The notes beneath the pieces were generated by a model. It was given only the letters and a program-made list of their open reading frames with translations, did no database searches and was not told where the DNA came from. From Shimia sp040225985 (GTDB taxonomy: Bacteria > Pseudomonadota > Alphaproteobacteria > Rhodobacterales > Rhodobacteraceae), in assembly GCF_040225985.1 (NCBI RefSeq), contig NZ_JBBPEU010000006.1, forward strand, positions 1 through 64,000: DNA of 64,000 bases, read 5' to 3'. Positions 1 to 9,122 of this stretch are shown here, one piece after another. The translations under genes were made by a program, and so were the position numbers. How positions within the stretch are numbered: position 1 is the stretch's first letter; each line of letters starts with the position of its first letter.

Positions 1-92
1 ACCTCGAGACCGTGAACACCTACGAAGGCACCCACGACGTGCACGCCCTCATCCTGGGCCGCGCACAGACCGGGCTGCAGGCGTTCGTGTAA
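1..92 (+). CDS. gcdH: Glutaryl-CoA dehydrogenase, C-terminal fragment
   Basis: Only the last 29 codons are in the window; reading begins at base 3 and ends with TAA at 90-92. The tail contains NTYEGTHDVHALILGRA followed by QTGLQAF. This is the characteristic C-terminus of glutaryl-CoA dehydrogenase, the FAD enzyme that oxidatively decarboxylates glutaryl-CoA to crotonyl-CoA in lysine, tryptophan and glutarate breakdown. The NTYEGTHD stretch carries a residue region near the FAD and substrate in this family. The 3-hydroxyacyl-CoA dehydrogenase two genes downstream acts later in the same route, which supports the call. The rest of the protein lies outside the window, so integrity cannot be judged. 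Confidence 0.85.
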   Translation, partial: LETVNTYEGTHDVHALILGRAQTGLQAFV

Positions 93-196
93 ACCCTCGT
101 GCGGCGCCTGATCTGGCCGGGCGCTGCGCCTTGGGGAAAGCCACACTCCCCCGGCTTTCCCCACCTTTCCTTTCCCTAAATTTCGATGAGCACGTG

Positions 197-1627
197 ATGA
201 AACAGAATCTCATTGCCGGCCAATGGCTGGACGGCGTTGATGCCGTGGAAAACCGTAACCCCGCCGATGTTTCAGAGGTGATCGGAACCTATGCCCGCGC
301 CAGCGCCGCGCAGGTGGCCGAGGCCGCAACTGCCGCCCGTGCGGCCCTGCCCGGCTGGGCCAAGGCGTCGCCGCAGCTGCGTGCGGATATGTTGGAAACC
401 GTTGCTCGACAGCTCTTGGCACGCAAAGACGAAATCGGCACCTTGCTCGCGCGGGAAGAGGGCAAAACGCTGGCCGAGGCCATCGGCGAAACCGCGCGCG
501 CGGCGCAGATTTTCCGGTTTTTCGCAGGCGAGGCGATCCGTGTTGCAGGGGATGCGATTGCCTCGGTGCGGCCCGACGTGGATGTGGATGTGGTGCGCGA
601 ACCGGTCGGGGTGGTCGGGCTGATCACACCGTGGAACTTCCCCATTGCCATCCCCGCATGGAAGATCGCGCCGGCGCTGGCTTATGGCAACACGGTCCTG
701 TTCAAACCGGCCGACCTTACGCCAGCTTCCGCGCATGTTCTTGCAGAAATCATTCACGAGGCCGGATGCCCTGCGGGGGTGTTCAACCTGGTGATGGGAC
801 GTGGGTCTGTCGTAGGCGACGCGATTGCCACCCATCCCGAGGTGGACGCCATTTCCTTTACCGGCTCGGTGCCTGTGGGTCGTGACCTTGCCGTGACGGC
901 GGCACAGGGCATGAAGAAGGTCCAGCTAGAGATGGGCGGGAAGAATCCGATGGTGGTCCTGGACGACGCCGATCTCGATATCGCCGTGCCCGCTGTGTTG
1001 AACGGGGCGTTTTTCTCGACCGGGCAACGTTGTACCGCCTCGAGCCGGATCATTGTCGATGCGGGTATCCATGATGTCTTTGTGGATCGGTTGATCACCG
1101 AGGCGCAGGCACTCAACATTGGCGATCCGCTGGATCCTGCCGTGCAGATCGGGCCGGTTGTGTCGGACAAGCAGCTTTCCAACAACCTGCGCTATGTCGC
1201 ACTGGCCGAGTCGGAAGGGGCCGAGGTGATTGGCGGTGAACGTGTAACTGGCGACACAGACGGCTATTTTCAGGCACCTGCTGTCTTTCTGAACGCGACC
1301 AACGATATGCGGTCCAGCCGCGAAGAGATTTTCGGCCCCTGCGCGTCGATCATCAAGGTTACGGGATTTGACGAGGCGCTGGCCGTGGCCAACGATACCG
1401 AATTTGGGCTGTCGTCGGGCATCTGCACGTCATCACTGAAATATGCCCGGGCCTTCAAACAGCAAAGTCAGGCCGGCATGGTAATGGTGAATCTGCCCAC
1501 GGCGGGTGTGGATTATCACGTGCCCTTTGGCGGTCGAAAGGGATCGTCCCACGGATCGCGCGAACAGGGGCGCTATGCGGCCGAATTCTATACCGCGGTG
1601 AAAACCGCCTATAGCTTTGCGGGCTGA
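197..1627 (+). CDS. NAD(P)-dependent aldehyde dehydrogenase (alpha-ketoglutarate-semialdehyde type)
   Basis: A complete aldehyde dehydrogenase of 476 residues that oxidises an aldehyde to the acid. The catalytic cysteine is Cys279 in GQRCTAS and the general base is Glu245 in QLEMGGKNP, the normal 34-residue spacing. ITPWNFPIAIPAWK and FTGSVPVG are cofactor-binding segments. Overall wording is closest to 2,5-dioxopentanoate (alpha-ketoglutarate semialdehyde) dehydrogenases, but the neighbours (gcdH before, 3-hydroxyacyl-CoA dehydrogenase 4 bases after) would also suit glutarate semialdehyde; substrate is inference. The start at 197 (MKQNLIAGQW) was preferred over an upstream in-frame TTG at 131, which would add 22 residues unlike the family. 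Confidence 0.9.
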   Translation: MKQNLIAGQWLDGVDAVENRNPADVSEVIGTYARASAAQVAEAATAARAALPGWAKASPQLRADMLETVARQLLARKDEIGTLLAREEGKTLAEAIGETARAAQIFRFFAGEAIRVAGDAIASVRPDVDVDVVREPVGVVGLITPWNFPIAIPAWKIAPALAYGNTVLFKPADLTPASAHVLAEIIHEAGCPAGVFNLVMGRGSVVGDAIATHPEVDAISFTGSVPVGRDLAVTAAQGMKKVQLEMGGKNPMVVLDDADLDIAVPAVLNGAFFSTGQRCTASSRIIVDAGIHDVFVDRLITEAQALNIGDPLDPAVQIGPVVSDKQLSNNLRYVALAESEGAEVIGGERVTGDTDGYFQAPAVFLNATNDMRSSREEIFGPCASIIKVTGFDEALAVANDTEFGLSSGICTSSLKYARAFKQQSQAGMVMVNLPTAGVDYHVPFGGRKGSSHGSREQGRYAAEFYTAVKTAYSFAG

Positions 1628-1631
1628 GACA

Positions 1632-2507
1632 ATGGCGTTTCGCAGCGTGGGCGTGATCGGCGCCGGTCAGATGGGCAACGGCATCGCCCATGTCTTTGCC
1701 ACGGCGGGCTATCAGGTTTTACTGACCGATATTTCCGATGATGCGCTGGCCGACGCGGTCCAGCGCATCACAAAGAACACTGCGCGGCAGGTGGCCAAGG
1801 GGCACCTGTCCGAGATGGCGCGCGCAGACGCATTGGGGCGCATCCGCACCACGCTGGATCTGGGCGAGGTGGGCGGCACCGACCTGGTGATTGAGGCCGC
1901 CACCGAACGCGAGCAGGTCAAGGACCAGATCTTCTCCGATCTGGCCGGATCATTGGAACCTCACACGGTCCTGACTTCGAATACCTCGTCGATTTCGATC
2001 ACGCGACTGGCGGCCAAGACCGACCGTCCCGAGCGGTTCATGGGGTTTCATTTCATGAACCCCGTGCCGCTGATGAACCTTGTCGAACTGATCCGCGGCA
2101 TCGCCACATCCGAGGACACCTATCAGGCCCTTTTGGCCACCGTGCAACGGCTGGGCAAGACCCCGGCCTCGGCCGAGGATTACCCGGCCTTTATCGTGAA
2201 CCGCATCCTGATCCCGATGATCAACGAAGCGGCTTATACGCTCTATGAAGGCGTCGGCAACGTGGCCTCGATCGACGCGGCGATGAAACTGGGTGCGAAC
2301 CACCCGATGGGGCCTTTGGAGTTGGGCGATTTTATCGGGCTGGATACCTGTCTTGCCATCATGCACGTGCTGCATGACGGGCTGGCCGATACCAAGTACC
2401 GGCCCTGTCCGCTGTTGGTGAAATATGTCGAGGCCGGATGGCTGGGTCGAAAGTCTGGTCGCGGCTTCTATGACTATCGGGGCGAGACCCCGGTGCCGAC
2501 CCGCTAA
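1632..2507 (+). CDS. 3-hydroxyacyl-CoA (3-hydroxybutyryl-CoA) dehydrogenase
   Basis: A 291-residue NAD-dependent dehydrogenase that oxidises (S)-3-hydroxybutyryl-CoA to acetoacetyl-CoA. The N-terminal Rossmann motif GAGQMGNGIAHVFA sits at residues 11-24; TSNTSSISIT and the catalytic-His segment FHFMNPVPLMNLVELI follow, then the C-terminal dimerisation domain with NHPMGPLELGDFIG. Length equals the short monofunctional HBD/PaaH family, not the large FadB type. It starts 4 bases after the aldehyde dehydrogenase stop, so the two are probably co-transcribed. With gcdH upstream it would carry crotonyl-CoA-derived hydroxybutyryl-CoA to acetoacetyl-CoA; a crotonase is not seen in the window. Confidence 0.92.
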   Translation: MAFRSVGVIGAGQMGNGIAHVFATAGYQVLLTDISDDALADAVQRITKNTARQVAKGHLSEMARADALGRIRTTLDLGEVGGTDLVIEAATEREQVKDQIFSDLAGSLEPHTVLTSNTSSISITRLAAKTDRPERFMGFHFMNPVPLMNLVELIRGIATSEDTYQALLATVQRLGKTPASAEDYPAFIVNRILIPMINEAAYTLYEGVGNVASIDAAMKLGANHPMGPLELGDFIGLDTCLAIMHVLHDGLADTKYRPCPLLVKYVEAGWLGRKSGRGFYDYRGETPVPTR

Positions 2508-2524
2508 TTTATCGGAGTATCGCC

Positions 2525-3976
2525 ATGACTCACGACACCCCTGTGCAATCCGTTCCGCATGAGCCGAGTTTTCGGGAATCCGTAGACCTGATGTTCAACC
2601 GCGCGGCGGCGGTCATGGACCTGTCGCCCGGTCTCGAGGAAAAGATCCGCGTCTGCAATGCCACCTACACCGTACGCTTCGGCGTGCGGTTGCGGGGCAA
2701 GATCCAGACTTTCGTCGGCTATCGCTCGGTCCATTCCGAACATATGGAACCGGTCAAGGGCGGTATCCGCTATGCGCCGTCGGTCAATCAGGACGAGGTC
2801 GAGGCGCTGGCCGCGCTGATGACCTATAAATGCGCGCTGGTCGAGGCCCCGTTCGGCGGCTCGAAAGGCGGGCTCTGTATTGATCCGCGTGACTGGGACG
2901 AACACGAACTTGAGAAAATCACCCGCCGGTTTGCCTATGAACTGGCCAAGCGCGATTTGATCCATCCCTCGCAGAACGTGCCCGCGCCGGACATGGGTAC
3001 CGGTGAACGTGAAATGGCATGGATCGCTGACCAATACGCGCGCATGAACACCACCGACATCAATGCACAGGCCTGTGTGACCGGTAAACCCGTGGACAGC
3101 GGTGGCATCGAGGGTCGGGTCGAGGCCACGGGCCGCGGCGTGCAATATGCCGTGCGCGAGTTTTTCCGGCACCGCGAGGACGTCGCCCGTTGCGGTTTGT
3201 CCGGTGGGCTGGAAGGCAAGCGCGTGATCGTGCAGGGGTTGGGCAACGTGGGCTACCACGCTGCCATGTTCCTGTCGCAAGAGGATGGCGCCCGCGTCGT
3301 GGGCGTCATAGAACGGGACGGCGCGCTGTTGTGCGAGACCGGTTTAGACGTCGAGGCGGTGGCGCAGTGGATCACACATCACGGCGGCGTGTGCGGTTTC
3401 CCACATGCAGAGTTCATCGCCAACGGGGCCGCGTTGCTTGAGGCAGATTGCGATATTTTGATCCCCGCCGCGGTCGAGGGCGTGATCCATCTTGGCAATG
3501 CCGCGCGGATCAAGGCGCCCCTGATCGTCGAGGCCGCAAATGGCCCGATCACCGTTGGGGCGGACCGCATCCTGACGGAACGCGGCACCGTCATTATCCC
3601 CGATCTCTATGCCAATGCGGGCGGTGTGACCGTGTCCTATTTCGAATGGGTCAAGAATTTGGGCCATATCCGGTTTGGACGGATGCAGCGCCGCCAGGAA
3701 GAGGCCCGCCACCAGTTGATCGTCGATCAGCTTGAAAGCCTGTCCGAGGCTTTGGGCAAGCAATGGTCGCCCAGTCCTGATTTCAAACAGAAATACCTGC
3801 GCGGCGCGGATGAATTGGAGTTGGTACGCTCGGGGCTGGATGACACCATGCGCACGGCCTATGGCGCGATGCGCGAGGTCTGGCATGGCAACGGGCAGGT
3901 GCAGGATTTACGCACGGCGGGTTTTGTTTGTTCCGTGTCAAGGATCGCGGACAGCTATCGCTCCAAGGGGCTGTGA
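2525..3976 (+). CDS. Glu/Leu/Phe/Val dehydrogenase (glutamate dehydrogenase type)
   Basis: A 483-residue amino-acid dehydrogenase; reversible oxidative deamination with NAD(P). The substrate-binding and catalytic lysines are in GGIRYAP, MTYKCALVEAPFGGSKGG and the Asp in VPAPDMGTGE; the nucleotide-binding glycines are in VIVQGLGNVGYHAA. The C-terminal half has NAGGVTVSYFEWVKN, typical of glutamate dehydrogenases. It begins 17 bases after the preceding gene with CGGAG in the gap, so it is likely the last gene of that operon. The stop codon sits inside a hairpin (3965-3983). Glutamate is the most likely substrate, but leucine or valine cannot be excluded from sequence alone. Confidence 0.9.
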   Translation: MTHDTPVQSVPHEPSFRESVDLMFNRAAAVMDLSPGLEEKIRVCNATYTVRFGVRLRGKIQTFVGYRSVHSEHMEPVKGGIRYAPSVNQDEVEALAALMTYKCALVEAPFGGSKGGLCIDPRDWDEHELEKITRRFAYELAKRDLIHPSQNVPAPDMGTGEREMAWIADQYARMNTTDINAQACVTGKPVDSGGIEGRVEATGRGVQYAVREFFRHREDVARCGLSGGLEGKRVIVQGLGNVGYHAAMFLSQEDGARVVGVIERDGALLCETGLDVEAVAQWITHHGGVCGFPHAEFIANGAALLEADCDILIPAAVEGVIHLGNAARIKAPLIVEAANGPITVGADRILTERGTVIIPDLYANAGGVTVSYFEWVKNLGHIRFGRMQRRQEEARHQLIVDQLESLSEALGKQWSPSPDFKQKYLRGADELELVRSGLDDTMRTAYGAMREVWHGNGQVQDLRTAGFVCSVSRIADSYRSKGL

Positions 3977-3990
3977 GCCCCTTTTGGTCT
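3965..3990 (+). terminator. Hairpin terminator overlapping the dehydrogenase stop codon
   Basis: An 8-bp stem AAGGGGCT (3965-3972) / AGCCCCTT (3976-3983) with a 3-base loop GTG, followed by TTTTGG. The TGA stop (3974-3976) is in the loop and stem. It separates the dehydrogenase operon from the convergent AraC gene only 12 bases away. Confidence 0.65.
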
Positions 3991-4942
3991 ACCCGCTGAT
4001 CTCGGCCTTGAAGGCGGACGGGGTCAGCCCAAACTTGTTCTTGAACAGCCGTGAAAACTGCGCCTGATCCGAAAAACCGAACCTGTACGAGACCTCGGCG
4101 ATCGGCAGGCCGGGCGCCGAGGCCAGCCTGTCGCGCGCGGCAATCAGACGTTGGTCGCGGATTTGCTGGCTGACCGTGCCGTTCACGTCCTTGAACAGGT
4201 CATGCAGATAGCGTTTCGATATCCCGCAATTGTCGGCAATCAGGTCGGGCGACAGGTCCGGATTCTTGAGGTTCGCGCGGATGAATTTCTCGACCCGCGC
4301 GATATGGGCGGACCGCACCGCCGACAGGTTGCTGGTCGAGGCATCCACGGTTTCATCCAGCGCAAGCCCCAGAAGTTCCAGCAATTGCCGGCCGATGGTT
4401 TCGCTGGCCGCGTTTCCGAACGAGCCGAAATTTGACTGGGCCTGGTCGACCAGCGTCGCGAACAGGCCCGCCGTGCCTGATGTGGCGTTGAACACCTGCG
4501 CGCAGAACCGGTCTGGCTGGCGGACCCGTTCCTCAAGCGCCTTGCGCCCCACCTTCAGGACAAACAGGTCATTGGGGTTTTCATACATGAACCGGTAAGG
4601 TTCGTCGCCTCGTTCGATGATGAACCCGCCCGGATCACAGCGCACATCCCGGCCCAGTTGCCGGAACTCGACCGAAGATGCGCGAGGCAGGGTGATCAGG
4701 TACTCTTCTTCGCGCGCTTCCTTGATATGTGCGGGCCGACGTTCGTAATTTACCGGATCCGAGGTTAGCCGCGACATGCGCACATGACCAAAGGCCTGGC
4801 GGCTTAACTGACCGTTAAAGTGGATCGGATCCCGGAACTGCAGTTCCAGAGGAAAGTAAGACTCTCCAATCACCGCGTTCCATTTGCTGGAGCGGTGTTG
4901 CGGCTCTGTCGTGGCCGTCGAGAATGTGAACTCGGCGGTCAT
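3989..4942 (-). CDS. AraC/XylS-family transcriptional regulator
   Basis: A 317-residue regulator with an N-terminal sensing region (about residues 30-200, cupin-like AraC-binding type) and a C-terminal double helix-turn-helix (about 215-315). The first helix-turn-helix contains LIADNCGISKRYLHDLF and the second contains IAEVSYRFGFSDQAQFSRLF followed by KNKFGLTPSAF, the AraC signature. It is transcribed divergently from the hyuB-hyuA-liv operon across a 271-base gap that contains three 22-bp-phased repeats, so it most likely activates that operon in response to its substrate. The inducer is not predictable from sequence. Confidence 0.9.
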   Translation of the reverse strand: MTAEFTFSTATTEPQHRSSKWNAVIGESYFPLELQFRDPIHFNGQLSRQAFGHVRMSRLTSDPVNYERRPAHIKEAREEEYLITLPRASSVEFRQLGRDVRCDPGGFIIERGDEPYRFMYENPNDLFVLKVGRKALEERVRQPDRFCAQVFNATSGTAGLFATLVDQAQSNFGSFGNAASETIGRQLLELLGLALDETVDASTSNLSAVRSAHIARVEKFIRANLKNPDLSPDLIADNCGISKRYLHDLFKDVNGTVSQQIRDQRLIAARDRLASAPGLPIAEVSYRFGFSDQAQFSRLFKNKFGLTPSAFKAEISG

Positions 4943-5213
4943 ATGCGGTCCTCCTATCGGAAAACCTTACCCGGAAAGATCAATAAAACAAAAGAAATCT
5001 GCCCCTTTGCGCGGATCGGCAAATGGTTTTGCGCTGGGTGACAAATTGTTTTGCGCGGGGGGGCAAACGCTTCTGCACCCAGCGTCAAGACCGTTCATCA
5101 AACCTTCGCCAAGCTGTCTGAACGAGATCGACGTGCAAACGCGGCGCGCCGGATCGGGAGGAGATTACGCCCGTCAGGCCCCTGTCTTGCACCCATGCAA
5201 AGGACCAGAACGA
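4943..5213. promoter_or_regulatory. Divergent promoter region between araC-type gene and hyu-liv operon
   Basis: This 271-base gap has no gene. It holds three TTTGCGC direct repeats at exact 22-base intervals (listed separately), and a 9-bp inverted repeat CGCTGGGTG (5032-5040) / CACCCAGCG (5076-5084). AAAGGA before 5214 is the ribosome site of hyuB. An in-frame open reading frame runs upstream of 5214, but it lacks family similarity and crosses these repeats, so it is treated as non-coding. Confidence 0.7.
4998..5056. promoter_or_regulatory. Three 22-bp-phased direct repeats, candidate AraC operator
   Basis: TTTGCGC occurs at 5006, 5028 and 5050, exactly 22 bases apart. The second and third copies are part of a longer match, CAAATGGTTTTGCGC (5020-5034) and CAAATTGTTTTGCGC (5042-5056), 14 of 15 identical. 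AraC-family proteins commonly bind direct half-sites about 21-22 bp apart on one face of the helix, so this is a strong candidate operator for the adjacent regulator. The binding itself is inferred. Confidence 0.6.
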
Positions 5214-6965
5214 ATGACCAAGAGACAAGTCGACCCAATCACACTTTCGGTGGTGCGCGGTGTATTGGAAACCACGCAGCGCGAAATGACCCTCGCGCTG
5301 GAAAAGACCGCGCGCAGTTCGGTGTTCAACCTTGCACATGACTATTCCACGGCGCTGTTCAATCACACTCCCGAGATGATCCTGCAGGGTCAGGACATTC
5401 CGATCCACCTTGGCTCGCTCATTCCGGCGATGAAATCCGTGGCCGGGTTCTTTGAGGGAGATATCCACGAGGGCGACCTGATCCTGCACAATGATCCGGC
5501 CTATGGCGGCAGCCACATCATCGACACCTGCATGTATTATCCGGTCTTCTACGAAGGCGAGCTGGTGTTCTGGACGGTCTGCAAGGGCCACCTGACCGAC
5601 ATCGGTGGCCCGGTGCCTGCGGGCTATAACCCCGAGGCCAAGGAAATTTTCGCCGAAGGCCTGCGCATTCCACCGATCAAGCTGTGGGACAAGGGCGTGC
5701 CGCGGCATGACATCATGAACATGCTGCTGACCAACATGCGGGCACGTCGTGATCAGGAAGGCGACTTCAACGCCCTGATCGGTGCCTGCCAGGTGGGCGC
5801 GCGCAACCTGACTGCGCTGATGGACAAATATGGCAAGACCGTTGTGCAGGACTGCATCGCCGAACTGCTGGACATGGCCAATGCGCATATGAACGGCCTG
5901 ATCGCGCAGGTGCCCGATGGCACGTATTCTGGCACGGCTGTTCTGGAAGATGCAGGCCACGGGTTTGGCGATTTCGACATCACAGCCACCGTCACCATCA
6001 AGGGCGACAGCTGTCACATCGAAATCGAAAGCCCGCCGCAGGTGCCCTATTTCATCAATTCTTACGAGGGCAACAGCTATTCCGGTGTCTATCTCGGGCT
6101 AATGATGTTCGCGCAATTGCCGCCGCCCTATAACGAGGGGCTCTATCGCAATGTGACGGTGGACATGGGCAAAAAGGGCACGCTCTGTAACGCGCAGTCG
6201 CCCGCGCCGCATATGAACTGTACCACCACGCCGATGGAGACACTGACCGATGCGGTGCGTCTGGCCTTTGAACAGGCCGCGCCTGACAAGGTCTCGGCCA
6301 GTTGGGGCCATGCCAACGGCTGCAACATTGCCGGTTGGGACAGCCGCCATGACGAGGAATACGTCACCATGGTGCTGGCTTCGATCATTTCGGGGGCAGG
6401 GGCCACGGCCAGCCAGGATGGCTGGCACGCCTGCGGGCCCGAGTGCTGTTTCGGAGCACTGACCTCGGGCGATATCGAGATGCTAGAACACAGCTATCCG
6501 ATCATCATCCACGAATATGGGCTGATGGAAGACAGCGGCGGCGCGGGCAAGTTCCGTGGCGGGTCGGGCACCCGCTGGGCGGTAGAGCCGCTGGATACCG
6601 ACATGACCCTTGTCACCTTTGGCGAAGGCCGTCGCATTCCGGCCATGGGCGCCGCCGGGGCGAAATCCGAAATGGTGCACAAAAAGGTGGGTCGCCTTGA
6701 AATCACCCGCGATGGCGAAACCCAGATCATCACCGACAACGTGATCGAAACCATCAAACCCGGCGAGATCGCGGCCAACCTCAACCCCGGTGGCGGTGGC
6801 TTTGGCAACCCGTTCGAACGCGACCCTCTCAAGGTGGTCGAGGACGTGCGCAACGGGCTCGTTTCCATCGAAGGCGCGCGGCTGGATTACGGCGTGATCA
6901 TTGATGACGCAGACACGCTCTCCATCGACGAAGACGCCACGGCCAAGGCCCGTGCTGCGGCCTGA
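5214..6965 (+). CDS. hyuB: Hydantoinase B / oxoprolinase-family subunit
   Basis: A 583-residue HyuB-type subunit. With HyuA it forms an ATP-dependent amidohydrolase that opens a cyclic amide such as N-methylhydantoin, hydantoin or 5-oxoproline. It begins MTKRQVDPITLSVVRG, the conserved HyuB start, and has HNDPAYGGSHIIDTC, GHLTDIGGP, RGGSGTRW and NLNPGGGGFGNPFERDP in the expected order. Length is normal. The start at 5214 is preferred over upstream in-frame starts because homologous sequence and an AAAGGA site begin here. It is the first gene of the hyuB-hyuA-livGFHMK operon; the substrate is unknown. Confidence 0.9.
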   Translation: MTKRQVDPITLSVVRGVLETTQREMTLALEKTARSSVFNLAHDYSTALFNHTPEMILQGQDIPIHLGSLIPAMKSVAGFFEGDIHEGDLILHNDPAYGGSHIIDTCMYYPVFYEGELVFWTVCKGHLTDIGGPVPAGYNPEAKEIFAEGLRIPPIKLWDKGVPRHDIMNMLLTNMRARRDQEGDFNALIGACQVGARNLTALMDKYGKTVVQDCIAELLDMANAHMNGLIAQVPDGTYSGTAVLEDAGHGFGDFDITATVTIKGDSCHIEIESPPQVPYFINSYEGNSYSGVYLGLMMFAQLPPPYNEGLYRNVTVDMGKKGTLCNAQSPAPHMNCTTTPMETLTDAVRLAFEQAAPDKVSASWGHANGCNIAGWDSRHDEEYVTMVLASIISGAGATASQDGWHACGPECCFGALTSGDIEMLEHSYPIIIHEYGLMEDSGGAGKFRGGSGTRWAVEPLDTDMTLVTFGEGRRIPAMGAAGAKSEMVHKKVGRLEITRDGETQIITDNVIETIKPGEIAANLNPGGGGFGNPFERDPLKVVEDVRNGLVSIEGARLDYGVIIDDADTLSIDEDATAKARAAA

Positions 6966-6992
6966 AGCCCCTGACAGAAAAGGAAAAACATC

Positions 6993-9119
6993 ATGCGAAC
7001 CCAATATCGTCTGGGCATTGACGCCGGCGGCACATTCACCGATTTCATTCTTGCCGACAAAAAGGGCGGCACCCGCATCTTCAAGGTGCTGTCCACACCA
7101 ACCGAACCCACCAAGGCCATCAAGAACGGCCTTGCGCTGATCACTGAGGAAACCGGTCTCACCGCAGAAGAGATCGTCTCGAACTCGGACCTGTGCATCA
7201 ACGGCACCACGGTGGGGCTGAACGCGCTGATTACCCATACCGGCGCCAAAACCGGCCTGATCGCCACCAAGGGCCACGAGGATTCCATCGAGATCCGCCT
7301 TGGTCACAAGGAAGACGGCTATCGCTATGATCCGGACTATCCTCCCGCAACCATGCTGGTACCGCGTCACCTGCGCAAAGGGGTTAGCGAGCGGGTGATC
7401 TCGGACGGGTCGATCAAGACCCCGATCAACGAGGAAGACGTGCGCGACGCCTGCCGCTATTTCATCGCAGAAGGAGTTGAGTCGGTCGCAATCAGCTTTG
7501 TCTGGTCAGTGCTTCACCCAGAGCATGAAAACCGTGCCGCCGAGATCGTGCGGGAAATGATGCCCGATGTGCGTCTGACCGTGGGGTCGCAGTTGTATCC
7601 ACAGGTGCGCGAATACACCCGCACCTCGACCGCCATCGTGAATGCCTATCTCGCGCCGATCCTGCAGCGTTATGTCGAGGCGATCGACGCCTATTTCCGC
7701 GAACTCGGCAGCCAGCATCCGGTGCGCTATTTCCAGTCCAACGGCGGGCTTGCACTGGGCAAGGTGGTCAGTGACCAATCGGTCTATGCCATTAACTCCG
7801 GCCCGGCTTCGGCCCCACAGGCAGCGCTGGATGTGGCTGCACCCTGGGGTGACAAGAACATCATCACCTGTGACATGGGCGGCACCTCGTTTGACATCAC
7901 CCTGACCAAGGACGGGCAGGCCAACGTCAACAAGAACATCGACTTTCTGCGATATCGCATTGGCATTCCGATGATCCAGGTGGAAACGCTGGGCGCGGGC
8001 GGTGGCTCGATCGGGTGGATCGACTCGATGGGCCTGATGCAGATGGGGCCGCAATCGGCAGGGTCCGAACCCGGCCCCGCCTGTTACGGGCAAGGGGGGG
8101 AAAACCCGACCACGACCGATGCCAACCTTGTTCTGGGGTATCTCAATTCCGACGGTCTTGTCGGAGGGCGTTTGCCGCTGGACGTGGACAAGGCGCGCGG
8201 CGCGATCAAGGCGAACCTTGCTGACCCCTTGGGTATTTCCGTCGAAAAAGCCGCCTATGGCATGTTCACCATCGTCAACAACAATATGGTCAACGCCATC
8301 CGCCGCGTCTCGGTTGAACGGGGCTATGATCCGCGGGACTTTGTGCTGATGGGCGCAGGCGGGGCTACGGGCGCGCATATCACCGCGCTGGCCCGCGAGA
8401 TGGGCATCTCGAAGGTGCTGATTTCCAAGCTGGCCTCGGGCTTGTGCGCCTATGGACAGATCATTTCGGACGTCAAATACAACTACATGGCGCCCGCTCC
8501 GATCCGTCTGGAAGGGGCCGAGGCGGCCAAGAAGCTGGACGATTTGTTCAACACGCTTGAGGCGCGCGGCAAGGTCGATCTGGCGGGTGATGGGTTTGCC
8601 GAAGACCGGATTTCGATCCGTCGCTCGCTGGATATGCGCTATGTCGGGCAGGTGCATGAATGCACGGTGGAAATCGATCCGTTCGAAGTCACCGAGGCCA
8701 CGATCGAAGACATCAAGGCAGCGTTCCACGCCCGCCACAAAGAGCTCTATACCTATGACGAACCGCACAATGCGGTCGAGATCGTCAACGTCGAAAGCAC
8801 GATTGCCGGCCACGTCGACAAGCCCGAGCGCATGACCATAGCAGAAGGCAAGGGCGCGCATGAAACCCTGAAAGGCACGCGCGAAATGGTCTTCAACGCC
8901 GACGGCATCGCCCAGGACACGCCGGTCTATGACGGCTCGGCGATGGGGGCAGGGGACACGTTGCACGGCCCGGCCGTGATCGAAGAAGTCACCACCACCA
9001 TCGTGGTCGAGCCCGGCTGGACCGTGACCCTGCACGAAAGTGGTGTCTATGTGCTGACCGCGGATGCAGCACAGGGCCAGCGTCAGGTCGACCAGCTCAA
9101 AGAACTGGCCGAGGTCTGA
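6993..9119 (+). CDS. hyuA: Hydantoinase A / oxoprolinase-family subunit
   Basis: A 708-residue HyuA-type subunit carrying the ATP-binding, actin-like fold. GIDAGGTFTDFILAD near residue 8 is the phosphate-binding motif; CINGTTVGLNAL, YFQSNGGLA, TCDMGGTSFDI and TLGAGGGSI follow as in the family. It starts 27 bases after hyuB with AAAAGGAAAAAC ahead of the ATG. Together with hyuB it should hydrolyse a cyclic imide or lactam using ATP. Acetophenone and acetone carboxylases share this fold, so a carboxylase role is the main alternative, but no third carboxylase subunit is present. Confidence 0.9.
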   Translation: MRTQYRLGIDAGGTFTDFILADKKGGTRIFKVLSTPTEPTKAIKNGLALITEETGLTAEEIVSNSDLCINGTTVGLNALITHTGAKTGLIATKGHEDSIEIRLGHKEDGYRYDPDYPPATMLVPRHLRKGVSERVISDGSIKTPINEEDVRDACRYFIAEGVESVAISFVWSVLHPEHENRAAEIVREMMPDVRLTVGSQLYPQVREYTRTSTAIVNAYLAPILQRYVEAIDAYFRELGSQHPVRYFQSNGGLALGKVVSDQSVYAINSGPASAPQAALDVAAPWGDKNIITCDMGGTSFDITLTKDGQANVNKNIDFLRYRIGIPMIQVETLGAGGGSIGWIDSMGLMQMGPQSAGSEPGPACYGQGGENPTTTDANLVLGYLNSDGLVGGRLPLDVDKARGAIKANLADPLGISVEKAAYGMFTIVNNNMVNAIRRVSVERGYDPRDFVLMGAGGATGAHITALAREMGISKVLISKLASGLCAYGQIISDVKYNYMAPAPIRLEGAEAAKKLDDLFNTLEARGKVDLAGDGFAEDRISIRRSLDMRYVGQVHECTVEIDPFEVTEATIEDIKAAFHARHKELYTYDEPHNAVEIVNVESTIAGHVDKPERMTIAEGKGAHETLKGTREMVFNADGIAQDTPVYDGSAMGAGDTLHGPAVIEEVTTTIVVEPGWTVTLHESGVYVLTADAAQGQRQVDQLKELAEV

Positions 9120-9122
9120 ACG

